Positions 1 through 8,673 of a stretch of 64,000 bases of DNA are shown in pieces. The DNA lies in contig NZ_JAPMLN010000009.1 in assembly GCF_026410405.1 (NCBI RefSeq), positions 48,362 to 112,361 of the forward strand, read 5' to 3'. Position 1 is the first letter of the stretch. Each line of letters opens with the position of its first letter. The translations under genes and the position numbers were made by a program. This DNA comes from Marinicella gelatinilytica (GTDB lineage Bacteria > Pseudomonadota > Gammaproteobacteria > Xanthomonadales > Marinicellaceae). The notes under the pieces were generated by a model, which ran no database searches, was not told the DNA's origin, and was given only the letters and a program-made list of their open reading frames with translations.

Positions 1-356
1 CTAAAAAGCGTACCTTAAAAACTTCGGTGATGATTCCCGATAATTCCATTTTGGTTTTGGGTGGATTAATTGATGACTCGGTGCAGGAAACCATCAAAAA
101 AGTACCCTTGCTCGGGGATATTCCGCTAATCCGTAATTTATTTCGCACCAAAAAACGCTCACGAATTAAACGTAATTTAATGATTTTCATTCACCCGCAA
201 ATTATGCACACCGATGCCCATCAAGAGGCCATCAGTCGACAGCGCTATGAAGACATACGTCAGCAGCAATTACAAGAAGTGAAGCCGGAAACATTCCGCC
301 GTGGAGAACCTGAATTGCCTCCTTTAAAGGATCAGGTTAGTGATGGTCCCCAATAA
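1..356 (+). CDS. gspD: Type II secretion secretin GspD, C-terminal end (5' truncated by window)
   Basis: Only the last ~118 codons are present; the frame is open from base 3 and ends at the stop before 356. The visible part carries the conserved secretin C-domain strand 'TSVMIPDNSILVLGGLI' and the 'PLLGDIPLIRNLF' block, then 'LMIFIHPQIM', all typical of the outer-membrane pore-forming end of GspD/PulD secretins. A short charged tail follows (~35 residues, rich in Q, E, R), which may be the pilotin-binding S-domain or just a linker. gspE starts 5 bases downstream, so this is the upstream member of a gspD-E-F run. Family assignment is secure; the gene's size is unknown because it starts outside the window. 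Confidence 0.88.
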   Translation, partial: KKRTLKTSVMIPDNSILVLGGLIDDSVQETIKKVPLLGDIPLIRNLFRTKKRSRIKRNLMIFIHPQIMHTDAHQEAISRQRYEDIRQQQLQEVKPETFRRGEPELPPLKDQVSDGPQ

Positions 357-361
357 AGGTC

Positions 362-1837
362 ATGATGAAATCGATTGATTTACCCAGCTATCGTTTTGCC
401 AAAAACCGTGGTGCAACCATATGGGAACAAAGTGATGACGGCGTGTTAACACTGGCTGTATCAGAACATGCCAAACCGGCAGCGATTGCTGAATTACAAC
501 GATTATCTGAACAACCGGTCAAACTCAAATTTTTGAGTGAGGCTGAATACCGCAAAGTTATACAAAAAATATACCACCACCAACAATCCATGACCGATGA
601 TGTGGTGGCGGATTTGGACAGCAGTGAGTCAGAATTGGCACAAGTGGCTGAAGTTTTAGCGGAGCCGGAAGATTTGTTGGAAAGCAAGGATGACGCCCCC
701 ATTATTCGCTTAATCAATGCCTTATTGGCGGATGCCGTCAAAGTGGGTGCATCTGATATCCATGTGGAACCTGGTGAACAACAATTATCGATTCGTTATC
801 GGGTGGATGGGGTTTTACAGGAGGTGCTAACCCCAGATCGGGCTTTGGCCGGTTTAATTGCTTCGCGTATTAAGATTATGTCGAAACTGGAAATTGCCGA
901 AAAGCGCTTGCCACAAGATGGTCGAATTTCTTTAAAAATAGCCGGACATCCCATCGATGTGCGGGTGTCCACCATCCCCGGCGCTTTTGGTGAACGCATT
1001 GTCATGCGTTTGTTGGACAAACAAAGCGGCCAATTGTCATTAAAGCAATTGGGAATGAATGACACCCATTTGGCGCAAATGCAGCAGTTGTTACAATTGC
1101 CACACGGTATTATTTTGGTGACCGGACCCACCGGTTCCGGTAAAACCACCACCTTATATGCGGCTTTGGAAGCGCTCAATGAGCGTTCCCGAAATATCAT
1201 GACCATCGAAGATCCGATTGAGTACCATTTGGACGGTATCAGTCAGACCCAAGTGAATAGTCGGATTGACATGAGCTTTGCCCGCGGTTTACGGGCCATA
1301 TTGCGACAAGATCCTGATGTCATTATGATTGGTGAAATTCGAGATTTAGAGACCGCAGAAATCGCCATTCAAGCCAGTTTAACCGGTCATTTGGTGTTTT
1401 CAACCTTACATACCAACACCGCTGTCGGTGCTGTTACTCGATTGATTGATATGGGTGTGCCGCCATTTTTATTGGCGTCATCATTGAAAGGCATGATTGC
1501 CCAGCGTTTAGTCAGACGACTGAATCCTGAACATCGCATTAAACAAGTCCTTGATCAACAAAGTCGCGAGACCTTGGGTCTACCGACAAATCTAGAATTT
1601 ATTTATCAGGCCAATGATCAATTACCGGTGCAACAGGCCTACAGTGGCCGTGTCGGTATTTATGAAGTCATTACCATGACTGAAACCCTGAAGCAGTTGA
1701 TCCATCAACAAAAAAATGAAAGTGAATTAACCGCCGAGGCGAGACAACATTTTGCGCCAATGGCCGCAGATGCCCGGGAGAAATTATTGGCCGGTATTAC
1801 CTCAGCGGATGAGATTATGCGGGTGCTGAGTGAATAA
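362..1837 (+). CDS. gspE: Type II secretion ATPase GspE
   Basis: Cytoplasmic hexameric ATPase that powers the type II secretion pseudopilus. 491 residues. An N-terminal GspE/MshEN-like domain lies in roughly residues 1-100, followed by the ATPase with Walker A GPTGSGKT at 255-262, an Asp box 'TIEDPIEYHLDGISQ', Walker B 'DPDVIMIGEIRD' and a His box 'TGHLVFSTLHTN'. Two ATGs lie in tandem at 362 and 365 behind AAAGG. Odd point: the region between 'AQRLVRRL' and 'GRVGIYEVI', where most GspE proteins carry a CxxC...CxxC zinc finger, has no cysteine at all. It could in principle be a PilB- or MshE-type ATPase, but its place between gspD and gspF favours GspE. Confidence 0.93.
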   Translation: MMKSIDLPSYRFAKNRGATIWEQSDDGVLTLAVSEHAKPAAIAELQRLSEQPVKLKFLSEAEYRKVIQKIYHHQQSMTDDVVADLDSSESELAQVAEVLAEPEDLLESKDDAPIIRLINALLADAVKVGASDIHVEPGEQQLSIRYRVDGVLQEVLTPDRALAGLIASRIKIMSKLEIAEKRLPQDGRISLKIAGHPIDVRVSTIPGAFGERIVMRLLDKQSGQLSLKQLGMNDTHLAQMQQLLQLPHGIILVTGPTGSGKTTTLYAALEALNERSRNIMTIEDPIEYHLDGISQTQVNSRIDMSFARGLRAILRQDPDVIMIGEIRDLETAEIAIQASLTGHLVFSTLHTNTAVGAVTRLIDMGVPPFLLASSLKGMIAQRLVRRLNPEHRIKQVLDQQSRETLGLPTNLEFIYQANDQLPVQQAYSGRVGIYEVITMTETLKQLIHQQKNESELTAEARQHFAPMAADAREKLLAGITSADEIMRVLSE

Positions 1838-1839
1838 CC

Positions 1840-3054
1840 ATGGAGGCTTTTGAGTACACATCCTTAGATACAACCGGACGTACCAAAAAAGGCATTATTC
1901 AAGCCGAAAACGCCAAGCAAGCCAGGCAGTTATTACGCAGTCAACAACTCACGCCGATTGATGTACAACAGGTCATAGAACGACATGTCAGTAGCGGTGA
2001 TCTACGTCGGTTTCGGTTGCGATTTAAAAAAAATGAATTACCCCTGATTATTCGACAACTGGCGACTTTGGTGGAAGCCGGCTTGCCCATTGATGATGCT
2101 TTGTTAACCTTGCAAGAACAAAGTGACCACCGGAACACCGAGCGAATTTTATCGACCCTGTATGCCAAGGTCATGGAAGGACAGTCATTGGCTTATGCCA
2201 TGCGCTTATTTCCTAAAGCGTTTGACGAATTGGTGGCCACCAGTGTGGAAGCCGGAGAACAAGCAGGACAATTGGCTGAAGTGTTATTGCAATTGGCTGA
2301 CTATTTAGAAACCCGTGAAACCTTGGGTAAAAAATCCTTATCGGCATTAATTTATCCCATGATTTTAGTGGTTACAGCGATTGCGGTGGTGGCTGGTTTG
2401 ATGGTTTATATTGTGCCTAAGGTGATTGATGTGTTTGCCTCTGCCAATGTTGTGTTACCGGTCATGACACGGGTGCTGATTGCCATCAGCGATTTTTTAA
2501 GTCGCTTTGGGTGGTTGTTAATATTGATCTTGGGTTTGTTAACCCTGGGCTTTTTTACAGCCTTACAAAAACCGGAATTTAAGTTAGCTTGGCACCGTTT
2601 ATTACTTAAAATGCCGGTGTTGGGTCCACTCACCCGCACCGCGCAAAGTGCCCGATTTACCCGAACTTTAGCTATTTTAACCCACAGTGCGGTGCCGATT
2701 GTGTCGGCCTTATCTTTGGCTTCTCAAGTGGTACGCAATGAGGTGATGCGGCAGGCGTGTCAACAAGTGGCGGCGGCGGTTCGGGAAGGTGCATCATTGG
2801 CTGGTGCCATGCGTTCAGTGGGAGAGTTTCCTTCATTAACGGTCAAACTGGTTAACTCCGGTGAACAAAGCGGTCGTTTAAGTGATATGCTTAATCGCAT
2901 CGCCATGGTACAAGAACGGGATGTGGAAAATAAACTCACCACCTTAACCAATGCCATACAGCCCCTGGCGATATTATTTGTCGGTTTAATGGTCCTGTTT
3001 ATTGTGTTGGCCATGTTATTGCCTATTTTTCAAATCAATACCTTGTTGACTTAA
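1840..3054 (+). CDS. gspF: Type II secretion inner-membrane platform protein GspF
   Basis: Polytopic platform protein that couples GspE to pseudopilus assembly. 404 residues, the usual length. It starts 'MEAFEYTSLDTTGRTKKG', a classic GspF opening, and has two T2SSF domains (about residues 70-195 and 270-395), each preceding hydrophobic spans: near 168-192, 222-240 and 372-398. The start lies 2 bases after the gspE stop, so the genes are translationally linked. Unlike the standard gsp order, no gspG follows; ftsE begins 4 bases after this stop. The pseudopilin genes must therefore lie elsewhere in the genome or upstream of the window. Confidence 0.94.
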   Translation: MEAFEYTSLDTTGRTKKGIIQAENAKQARQLLRSQQLTPIDVQQVIERHVSSGDLRRFRLRFKKNELPLIIRQLATLVEAGLPIDDALLTLQEQSDHRNTERILSTLYAKVMEGQSLAYAMRLFPKAFDELVATSVEAGEQAGQLAEVLLQLADYLETRETLGKKSLSALIYPMILVVTAIAVVAGLMVYIVPKVIDVFASANVVLPVMTRVLIAISDFLSRFGWLLILILGLLTLGFFTALQKPEFKLAWHRLLLKMPVLGPLTRTAQSARFTRTLAILTHSAVPIVSALSLASQVVRNEVMRQACQQVAAAVREGASLAGAMRSVGEFPSLTVKLVNSGEQSGRLSDMLNRIAMVQERDVENKLTTLTNAIQPLAILFVGLMVLFIVLAMLLPIFQINTLLT

Positions 3055-3058
3055 TCAC

Positions 3059-3727
3059 ATGATCAGTTTTAACCGCGTCAGTAAGTCCTATGGCAAACAC
3101 AACAAAGCACTGGCTGATGTCAGCTTTGAAGTGGATGCCGGAGAGATGTTGTTTCTAACCGGTCATTCCGGTGCCGGTAAAACCTCGATATTAAAGCTTA
3201 TCATGCGTATTGAAACCATGTCCTATGGGCAGGCTCAGGTCAATGGTCATAATTTACGGCAATTATCCGATAACCAATTACCCGGATATCGGCGTGATTT
3301 AGGCATGATTTTTCAAGATCACCGACTCTTGGAAAACCGCACAATTTTAGATAATGTGGCCATGTCCATGTGGCTGCGTGGGTTTACTGTCAAAGACAGT
3401 CGTAAACAAGCGCGGGTGATTTTAGGACAGGTGGGTTTGGCCGAAAAAACCCAGTTTTATCCCAGTCAATTATCCAGTGGTCAGCAACAACGGGTGGGCA
3501 TTGCCCGTGCCATTATTTCAAAACCGGCGATTTTACTGGCCGATGAGCCCACCGGTAATCTTGACCCGGATTTGTCTTTGGAATTGATGGATTTATTTAT
3601 GCGCATTAATCGTAATGGCACCACGGTGGTGATTGCCTCACATGACTTGGTTTTGATTAAACGGCTGCGTAAACGGGTTTTGGTGCTCGATTCAGGGCGT
3701 CTGATTGATGATTACCGACCGATATGA
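3059..3727 (+). CDS. ftsE: Cell division ATP-binding protein FtsE
   Basis: ABC-type ATPase that, with FtsX, regulates divisome assembly and periplasmic peptidoglycan hydrolases. 222 residues, normal for FtsE. Walker A GHSGAGKT at 35-42, signature 'LSSGQQQRVGIARAI', Walker B 'ILLADEPTGNLD' and the switch His in 'VVIASHD'. The N-terminus 'MISFNRVSKSYG' is typical. The gene sits 4 bases after gspF and its stop overlaps the ftsX start by 4 bases, so ftsEX may be transcribed with the secretion genes as well as from an unseen promoter. Confidence 0.95.
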   Translation: MISFNRVSKSYGKHNKALADVSFEVDAGEMLFLTGHSGAGKTSILKLIMRIETMSYGQAQVNGHNLRQLSDNQLPGYRRDLGMIFQDHRLLENRTILDNVAMSMWLRGFTVKDSRKQARVILGQVGLAEKTQFYPSQLSSGQQQRVGIARAIISKPAILLADEPTGNLDPDLSLELMDLFMRINRNGTTVVIASHDLVLIKRLRKRVLVLDSGRLIDDYRPI

Positions 3728-4659
3728 ATCAAACAGTTGATAATCAACCCAATGGATTTAAACGCTGGTACCGAGGCCACGGACGGGCCATCATGGGTGG
3801 TTGGCGTATGCCCATGCACACACCCTATAGCAGTTTATTTACCGTGATTACTTTGGCCATTTGTTTTTATCTGCCGCTTTTGATGTGGACCTTGTGGCAA
3901 AATTTTGATGGCATTCAGCAGCAATGGCAGAACCAAGGCAGCGTCGCGGTATTCCTAAAACCCAATGTCGGTGAACAGCAGCGTCAAAATTTACAAGCTG
4001 AATTGACCGATAAAAAGTTAATCTCTAAAGTTGTTTTGGTGGCCAAACAAGACATCAAATCAGATCTCAGTGATGATCCGCAATTAAATCAGGTGATTGC
4101 TGTGATTGATGATTATGACTTACCGGACCAACTCATGCTTACACCCCATGAAGCGGCCACCGTCGATCAGCTCAAAAGCCTGGCGAAACAATTACAGCTG
4201 CATCCGGACATTGATTATGTTAGTTTTGATGCTGATTGGTACCGACAGTTACAGGCAGTTACACGTGCCTTGTATTATGTGATGCAAGGCAGTATCGCCA
4301 TATTTTTAACCATTGTTTTGGTGTTTTTGAGCCATTCAATTGGAAATGAAGTGGCCGCTCATAAAGCTGAAATTAGCTTAAAGAAATTATTGGGCGCTTC
4401 GCCCGGTCAAATTCGCAGACGGTTTTTATATAGTGGCCTTTATTACGGTGTACTGGCCGGTTTATTGGCTTGGCTGTTATTAGTTATTACCCTGTGGTGG
4501 ATGAAAAAACCCTTAATGGCGTTAACGATGAGTTTCGGTCGCGCCTTTGAAATCAATGCCGGTTCCATGTCTGACTGGTTAATTTTTATTACTTTATGTG
4601 CTTTCATATCCTGGCTAGGTGCACGTATCAGCAGCTCCGGTCATATTCATAAACTGTGA
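3724..4659 (+). CDS. ftsX: Cell division permease-like protein FtsX
   Basis: Inner-membrane partner of FtsE; it transmits ATP hydrolysis to periplasmic murein hydrolase activators. 311 residues. Four hydrophobic spans are visible (near residues 40-58, 180-202, 235-258 and 285-300), with a large periplasmic loop between the first two and the conserved 'SLKKLLGASPGQIRRRF' segment between spans 2 and 3. The ATG overlaps the end of ftsE (ATGA-type coupling). In many gammaproteobacteria rpoH follows ftsEX; here a double-receiver response regulator follows instead. Confidence 0.94.
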   Translation: MNQTVDNQPNGFKRWYRGHGRAIMGGWRMPMHTPYSSLFTVITLAICFYLPLLMWTLWQNFDGIQQQWQNQGSVAVFLKPNVGEQQRQNLQAELTDKKLISKVVLVAKQDIKSDLSDDPQLNQVIAVIDDYDLPDQLMLTPHEAATVDQLKSLAKQLQLHPDIDYVSFDADWYRQLQAVTRALYYVMQGSIAIFLTIVLVFLSHSIGNEVAAHKAEISLKKLLGASPGQIRRRFLYSGLYYGVLAGLLAWLLLVITLWWMKKPLMALTMSFGRAFEINAGSMSDWLIFITLCAFISWLGARISSSGHIHKL

Positions 4660-4703
4660 TGATTTCGAGTCTGATACGCTATCAAGTAAGTGTCTTTATC
4701 GTG

Positions 4704-4709
4704 TACAAT
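4704..4709 (+). promoter_or_regulatory. -10 element TACAAT, possibly of a leaderless transcript
   Basis: TACAAT lies 7 bases ahead of the ATG at 4717. With normal spacing, transcription would start at or next to the start codon, and no Shine-Dalgarno sequence is present. The -35 is weak. Placement is inference from the motif only. Confidence 0.4.
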
Positions 4710-4716
4710 AATCCGT

Positions 4717-5526
4717 ATGACTGAATCCCATAAAGTACTGATTGCCGACTCCTCTAAGTTGGCGCGCACCATGACAGAAAAGTTGGTGAAGAAGATTAAA
4801 CCTTACACCGATGTGATTGCAGTCAGCAGTGTTGCTGAAGCCTTGGAACATCTTAAAGAACATCGGGTGGATTTAATTCTGACCGCACTTCGTCTAAAAG
4901 ACGATGATGGCACTAAAATTTGTGCCTATGTCCGTGAAAACCACCATTATTTACCGGTGATTATCATCTCAGGAGATGTCGATAAACGCCTTAAAGATCG
5001 CCTGTTAGGCAGTGATGTCACAGACTATATTGATAAATCCGCCGGACAAAAAGGCCTGGAAATTTTTCTCACTGGTTTGTTACAGCCGGACGATGAGATT
5101 AACGGCAAGATTTTATACATTGAAGACTCTGCGGTTGTTGCACATGCCACTAAAAAACTATTACAAAATCACAACATTGATATCACCCATACGTTAAGTG
5201 TCACCGATGCCAAAGAACTGATTCCAACGCGAGACAGCGCCTATGACCAGTTTGATTTGGTGTTAACCGATTATTACCTGAAAAATAATGAAACAGCGAT
5301 GGAAATCTTGCATTATGTGCGCACTGATTTGGAGCTGGATAAAATCGACATGCCGTTTGTCATTATGACCGGCGATGAAAATACCGATAATCAGAAAAAA
5401 ATTCTAAACAGTGGTGCCAATGATTTAATTGGTAAGCCGGTTAACCAAGAAGCGCTGGTGAAAAAAATCAAATTCCAAATCCGTTTTACGCAATTTCACC
5501 GGGCTAAAATTAAACAAGACGATTAA
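4717..5526 (+). CDS. Response regulator with two receiver domains, first one degenerate
   Basis: Cytoplasmic signalling protein of ~269 residues made of two CheY-like receiver domains and no output domain. REC1 covers about residues 5-120 and REC2 about 128-255. REC2 has the acidic pair 'YIEDS', phosphoacceptor Asp185 in 'DLVLTDYYL', and the Lys of 'DLIGKPV'. REC1 keeps 'IADSS' and a Lys ('YIDKS'), but the acceptor position is Ala57 in 'LILTALRL', so it probably cannot be phosphorylated. ATG 4717 is preferred over an upstream in-frame GTG at 4690, which would add nine residues outside the fold. It may act as a phosphate sink or a scaffold; no partner kinase is adjacent. Confidence 0.82.
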   Translation: MTESHKVLIADSSKLARTMTEKLVKKIKPYTDVIAVSSVAEALEHLKEHRVDLILTALRLKDDDGTKICAYVRENHHYLPVIIISGDVDKRLKDRLLGSDVTDYIDKSAGQKGLEIFLTGLLQPDDEINGKILYIEDSAVVAHATKKLLQNHNIDITHTLSVTDAKELIPTRDSAYDQFDLVLTDYYLKNNETAMEILHYVRTDLELDKIDMPFVIMTGDENTDNQKKILNSGANDLIGKPVNQEALVKKIKFQIRFTQFHRAKIKQDD

Positions 5527-5530
5527 CCCC

Positions 5531-6214
5531 ATGGCAGAAAACGTGTCGCCGAAATTGGAATCATCTTGGCTAAAAGTCTTAGCAGATGAATTCCAGCAAG
5601 ATTACATGCAAGCACTGAAACAATTTTTGTTACAGGAAAAGCAACATGGCCAAGTGATTTATCCACCCGGATCACATATATTTGCTGCTTTCGACAGCAC
5701 CCCATTAACGCAAGTGAAAGTGGTTATTCTCGGCCAGGATCCTTACCATGGCCCCAATCAGGCGCATGGTTTGAGTTTTTCGGTTCAAGCCGGCACCGCT
5801 TTACCTCCTTCCTTAAAAAACATATATAAAGAACTACAAAGCGACTTGGGTGTTGTTAATGGTTCGGGTGATTTAAGCGCATGGGCCGAACAAGGTGTTT
5901 TACTGCTTAACAGTGTCTTGACGGTGCGTAAAAACCAGGCAGCCAGTCACCGTAATCAGGGATGGGAACAGTTCACTGATGCTGTGATAAGAATTATAAA
6001 TAATCAATGTCAACATGTGGTGTTTATGCTGTGGGGCAGTTATGCTCAAAAAAAAGGCCAGGTCATCGATACCGATAAACACCTGGTGTTAACTGCCCCG
6101 CATCCATCACCCTTATCAGCGCACCGCGGTTTTTTCGGTTGTCATCATTTTTCTCAAGCCAATACCTATTTAAAAACCCATCATGGTAGCGAAATTGACT
6201 GGGAATTACCCTAA
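5531..6214 (+). CDS. ung: Uracil-DNA glycosylase (family 1)
   Basis: Removes uracil from DNA in base excision repair. 227 residues, the normal length. Motif A 'GQDPYHGPNQAHGLSFSV' contains the water-activating Asp70, and 'HPSPLSAHRGFFGC' is the family's second active-site loop with the DNA-intercalating stretch. 'LLLNSVLTV' and 'VFMLWGSYAQKKG' are also diagnostic. It starts 4 bases after the response regulator stop. Confidence 0.97.
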   Translation: MAENVSPKLESSWLKVLADEFQQDYMQALKQFLLQEKQHGQVIYPPGSHIFAAFDSTPLTQVKVVILGQDPYHGPNQAHGLSFSVQAGTALPPSLKNIYKELQSDLGVVNGSGDLSAWAEQGVLLLNSVLTVRKNQAASHRNQGWEQFTDAVIRIINNQCQHVVFMLWGSYAQKKGQVIDTDKHLVLTAPHPSPLSAHRGFFGCHHFSQANTYLKTHHGSEIDWELP

Positions 6215-6252
6215 AACCATTATTTTGTTTTTTTAACGGCCGGTAAAGCGTT

Positions 6253-6258
6253 TATAAT
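6253..6258 (+). promoter_or_regulatory. Consensus -10 TATAAT placing the transcript start on the ATG of the next gene
   Basis: A perfect TATAAT ends 7 bases before ATG 6265, so the expected +1 is the A of the start codon. No ribosome-binding site precedes it. The -35 (around 6230-6235) is a poor match. A leaderless mRNA is the simplest reading. Confidence 0.45.
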
Positions 6259-6264
6259 CATGCT

Positions 6265-8139
6265 ATGTGTGTGGTTAAAAAACAATATGTCTTATTAATT
6301 CTGCTATTTAGTATAGCAATGGCGTTTGCCAGTAATGAAATACCCAAAAATGTGGCACCGTGGGTGCAAGAACTTTTGGACAAGCCTCAATACCAAGGGC
6401 AAATTAACCGTTATGGATATGCGGTTGGTGGTGAGCTGCGGTTAAAACTTGAACAAGATTTTGTCGATGAGATTGAGATGCCCACAAGACATGAGGACGC
6501 TGCCACACGTCTGCTTGATTATGATCAGTTTTTAGGTGGTCAATACCAAACAGGTCATTTCATCATTAAACATGTTGGTGGCTTGCAGTTGTTTTTACCC
6601 TTTGGGATTTTTGAAGGGGTACAGTCCGGTCAATTGTTTATTGAAGGTTCTATTAAGTTTCGCCATCAGGGTATGTCCCTGGACTTTAATGATTTACGCA
6701 TTGCCCATGCTAAACGTTCGCCCAAAGCCGGAGATATGGCGGTGTTGGATATAATTGATGGTGAAGACATCTTGTTTCATTTGGATAATATCCACACAGT
6801 CTGGGAGCAGGGAAACAGCGTTTTAAGATACCAACATGTGGATGTTCGTTTAAGTCAATGGTTGGCAGATCGTCTTAACAAATCCGACCTGACCGGTCAA
6901 GTGGTGGGTTCTGTGCAAATGATTAACAATGTCAGTCAAAATGAACTCAACGCAAGCCTAAAGGGTTTGCCGCCTCAATGTAATTCAAGACCGGTGTGGC
7001 CGTCTGCTCAAAGTCACGCCGATGTTATGTTAATTGCGTTAACAGGAGAAAGCCGAGCTGTTAATGGTGACAACACTCGGCGTATTATTATTCCAACGGC
7101 ACGTTTGCAGAATATTGGTGATGCCGATGTCCCATGGTATCGTGTTTTTACCGGTTCATTTCCGCCGCATAATAATGACCAGCATCCTTATTTGATGTGG
7201 AATTTATACAAACAAAAAAATGGCCGTTTTACACAAATAGGGGCTTCTGCGCTAAAACATGCTTTTTATACCACTAACCAAGATTGCGATATAGACTGTG
7301 ATAACAATAATATTTTATGGCCGGGTTGTCGTGATACCTACGGCAGATTGAGTAATGATAATAATTTATATTTAGCACCGCGCAGTGAAATAAATCCTTT
7401 TTTGGGCACTTGGGACAGTTGTGGATCTTCTTTTGATCCCGGGTGCACAGGTGGACGGACAAACGCCGCTGCCAGTGACAGTCAACGCATGAACATTAAA
7501 GTCAGTGATTTTACTGAAAATCAGGCAAACTATTTTTTATCAGCGTGGTATTTGGTACGTGATGATGTCAATATTTATAACAGTATGGGCAGTCGTCAGG
7601 TTGCTTATAATCCAAGTAATAAATATTTAACCAACACCGGCCCCTTTGCGCAAGGTCCTGCCGCTGATCGCTGGGTACCTGATACCGGTTTTGATATAGC
7701 TGCGATGACTTCATCTTTTCGGGTTTTACAAGCCGGTGCCGGCCATCTGTCTGTGAAAACTAAAGTGATTGATTTGGGGGGTGGGTTATACCGATACCAT
7801 TATTTTGTGGAGAATTATGATTTCAATCCGGGTATATCAGCGCTGACTATACCGTTACAAGCTGGTACCAGTGTCAGTCAATATGATTTTAGCGACGTGG
7901 ATGATCAAACTAATAATGATTGGGCGTTAACAACCCCTGTCGGTAGTAGTTTGCAAATGCTTGCACCTAACGGCAATGACATCAGCTGGGGTTATGGCTA
8001 TGCTTTTTCAGTCACCCTGTCACAAGCACCAGTGTCGAGTTCGGTGACCTTAACCGGTGCGTCGGGATATGGTAACTTTACAGTTCCGGCTTTGGCACCC
8101 CTTTCGGACCTGATTTTTACTGATAATTTTGAAAATTAA
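6265..8139 (+). CDS. Secreted protein of unknown function with D-L-I-F-x-D-x-F C-terminal tail
   Basis: 624 residues. A signal peptide (Lys-Lys then 'YVLLILLFSIAMAFA') is followed by a mature protein of low hydrophobicity, rich in Asn, Asp, Gly and aromatics, with cysteine pairs such as 'DCDIDCD', 'CRDTYG' and 'DSCGSSFDPGCTGG' that suggest an oxidised extracytoplasmic fold. It ends 'PLSDLIFTDNFEN'. A nearly identical tail closes the unrelated secreted protein at 12407-13753. I do not recognise a catalytic domain. Codon use resembles the neighbours. It lies 50 bases after ung with its own -10. A surface or secreted structural role is inferred only from the signal peptide and composition. Confidence 0.75.
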   Translation: MCVVKKQYVLLILLFSIAMAFASNEIPKNVAPWVQELLDKPQYQGQINRYGYAVGGELRLKLEQDFVDEIEMPTRHEDAATRLLDYDQFLGGQYQTGHFIIKHVGGLQLFLPFGIFEGVQSGQLFIEGSIKFRHQGMSLDFNDLRIAHAKRSPKAGDMAVLDIIDGEDILFHLDNIHTVWEQGNSVLRYQHVDVRLSQWLADRLNKSDLTGQVVGSVQMINNVSQNELNASLKGLPPQCNSRPVWPSAQSHADVMLIALTGESRAVNGDNTRRIIIPTARLQNIGDADVPWYRVFTGSFPPHNNDQHPYLMWNLYKQKNGRFTQIGASALKHAFYTTNQDCDIDCDNNNILWPGCRDTYGRLSNDNNLYLAPRSEINPFLGTWDSCGSSFDPGCTGGRTNAAASDSQRMNIKVSDFTENQANYFLSAWYLVRDDVNIYNSMGSRQVAYNPSNKYLTNTGPFAQGPAADRWVPDTGFDIAAMTSSFRVLQAGAGHLSVKTKVIDLGGGLYRYHYFVENYDFNPGISALTIPLQAGTSVSQYDFSDVDDQTNNDWALTTPVGSSLQMLAPNGNDISWGYGYAFSVTLSQAPVSSSVTLTGASGYGNFTVPALAPLSDLIFTDNFEN

Positions 8140-8222
8140 CAAGCGTTCAGCAAGTCACTGTAAAAATTTCGTTATTCTGTTAAAATAACCCTCTTTTTTA
8201 TTGAAGACTCAAAAAATACCAT

Positions 8223-8441
8223 ATGGCAAAAGAAGATGTAATTGAATTAGAAGGTAAAGTGATTGATACTTTACCGAACACCATGTTCCGTGTTGAATTA
8301 GAAAACGGGCATGAAGTGGTGGCGCATATTTCCGGTCGCATGCGCAAGCACTATATCAGAATATTAACCGGGGATACCGTTACAGTTGAACTCACTCCTT
8401 ACGATTTAAGCAAAGGACGAATCACCTTCCGCAGCAAATAG
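8223..8441 (+). CDS. infA: Translation initiation factor IF-1
   Basis: 72-residue OB-fold factor that binds the ribosomal A site during initiation. It starts '[19 protein letters not shown]' and contains '[21 protein letters not shown]' (given in part) and '[17 protein letters not shown]', all diagnostic. A -10-like TAAAAT lies about 40 bases upstream. It converges with clpA; in many gammaproteobacteria infA is likewise next to clpSA. Confidence 0.97.
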   Translation: MAKEDVIELEGKVIDTLPNTMFRVELENGHEVVAHISGRMRKHYIRILTGDTVTVELTPYDLSKGRITFRSK

Positions 8442-8450
8442 AGGAATGTT

Positions 8451-8651
8451 CTTGGGACTTCATTCACTTTTTCGATAAATTAATTTAAATGTAAAAAGTG
8501 AAAGCGGCCACTGCGAACATGTCTTTTGTCTTCGCGCACTTCGCCTCTGATTCGCTTCGCTCACGGCCTTAACGGACATTCCGTCACGCTTCTTTGCTTC
8601 GCAAAACCGCATGACTTCATTTACCTGGCCTAACCGGCTCGGCGGGTCCAT
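8451..8651. repeat. Dispersed hairpin repeat, copy 1 (inverted relative to copy 2 at 31755-31896)
   Basis: This fills the gap between convergent infA and clpA. It contains a hairpin TTCACTTTTT (8463-8472) / AAAAAGTGAA (8493-8502). On the minus strand it shares with 31755-31896 the words GCCGAGCCGGTT, AGCGAATCAGAGGCGAA and AAATGAAGT in the same order, followed by a GCTTTCACTTTT hairpin. The match is imperfect but collinear. No transposase is present; it looks like a REP/MITE-type element. Confidence 0.7.
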
Positions 8652-8673
8652 TTACTAAGCAGCAAAATATGTA

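Noticed and set aside
8460..8651. 63-codon minus-strand frame between infA and clpA
   Set aside because: Falls wholly inside the dispersed hairpin repeat and matches the non-coding copy at 31755-31896.
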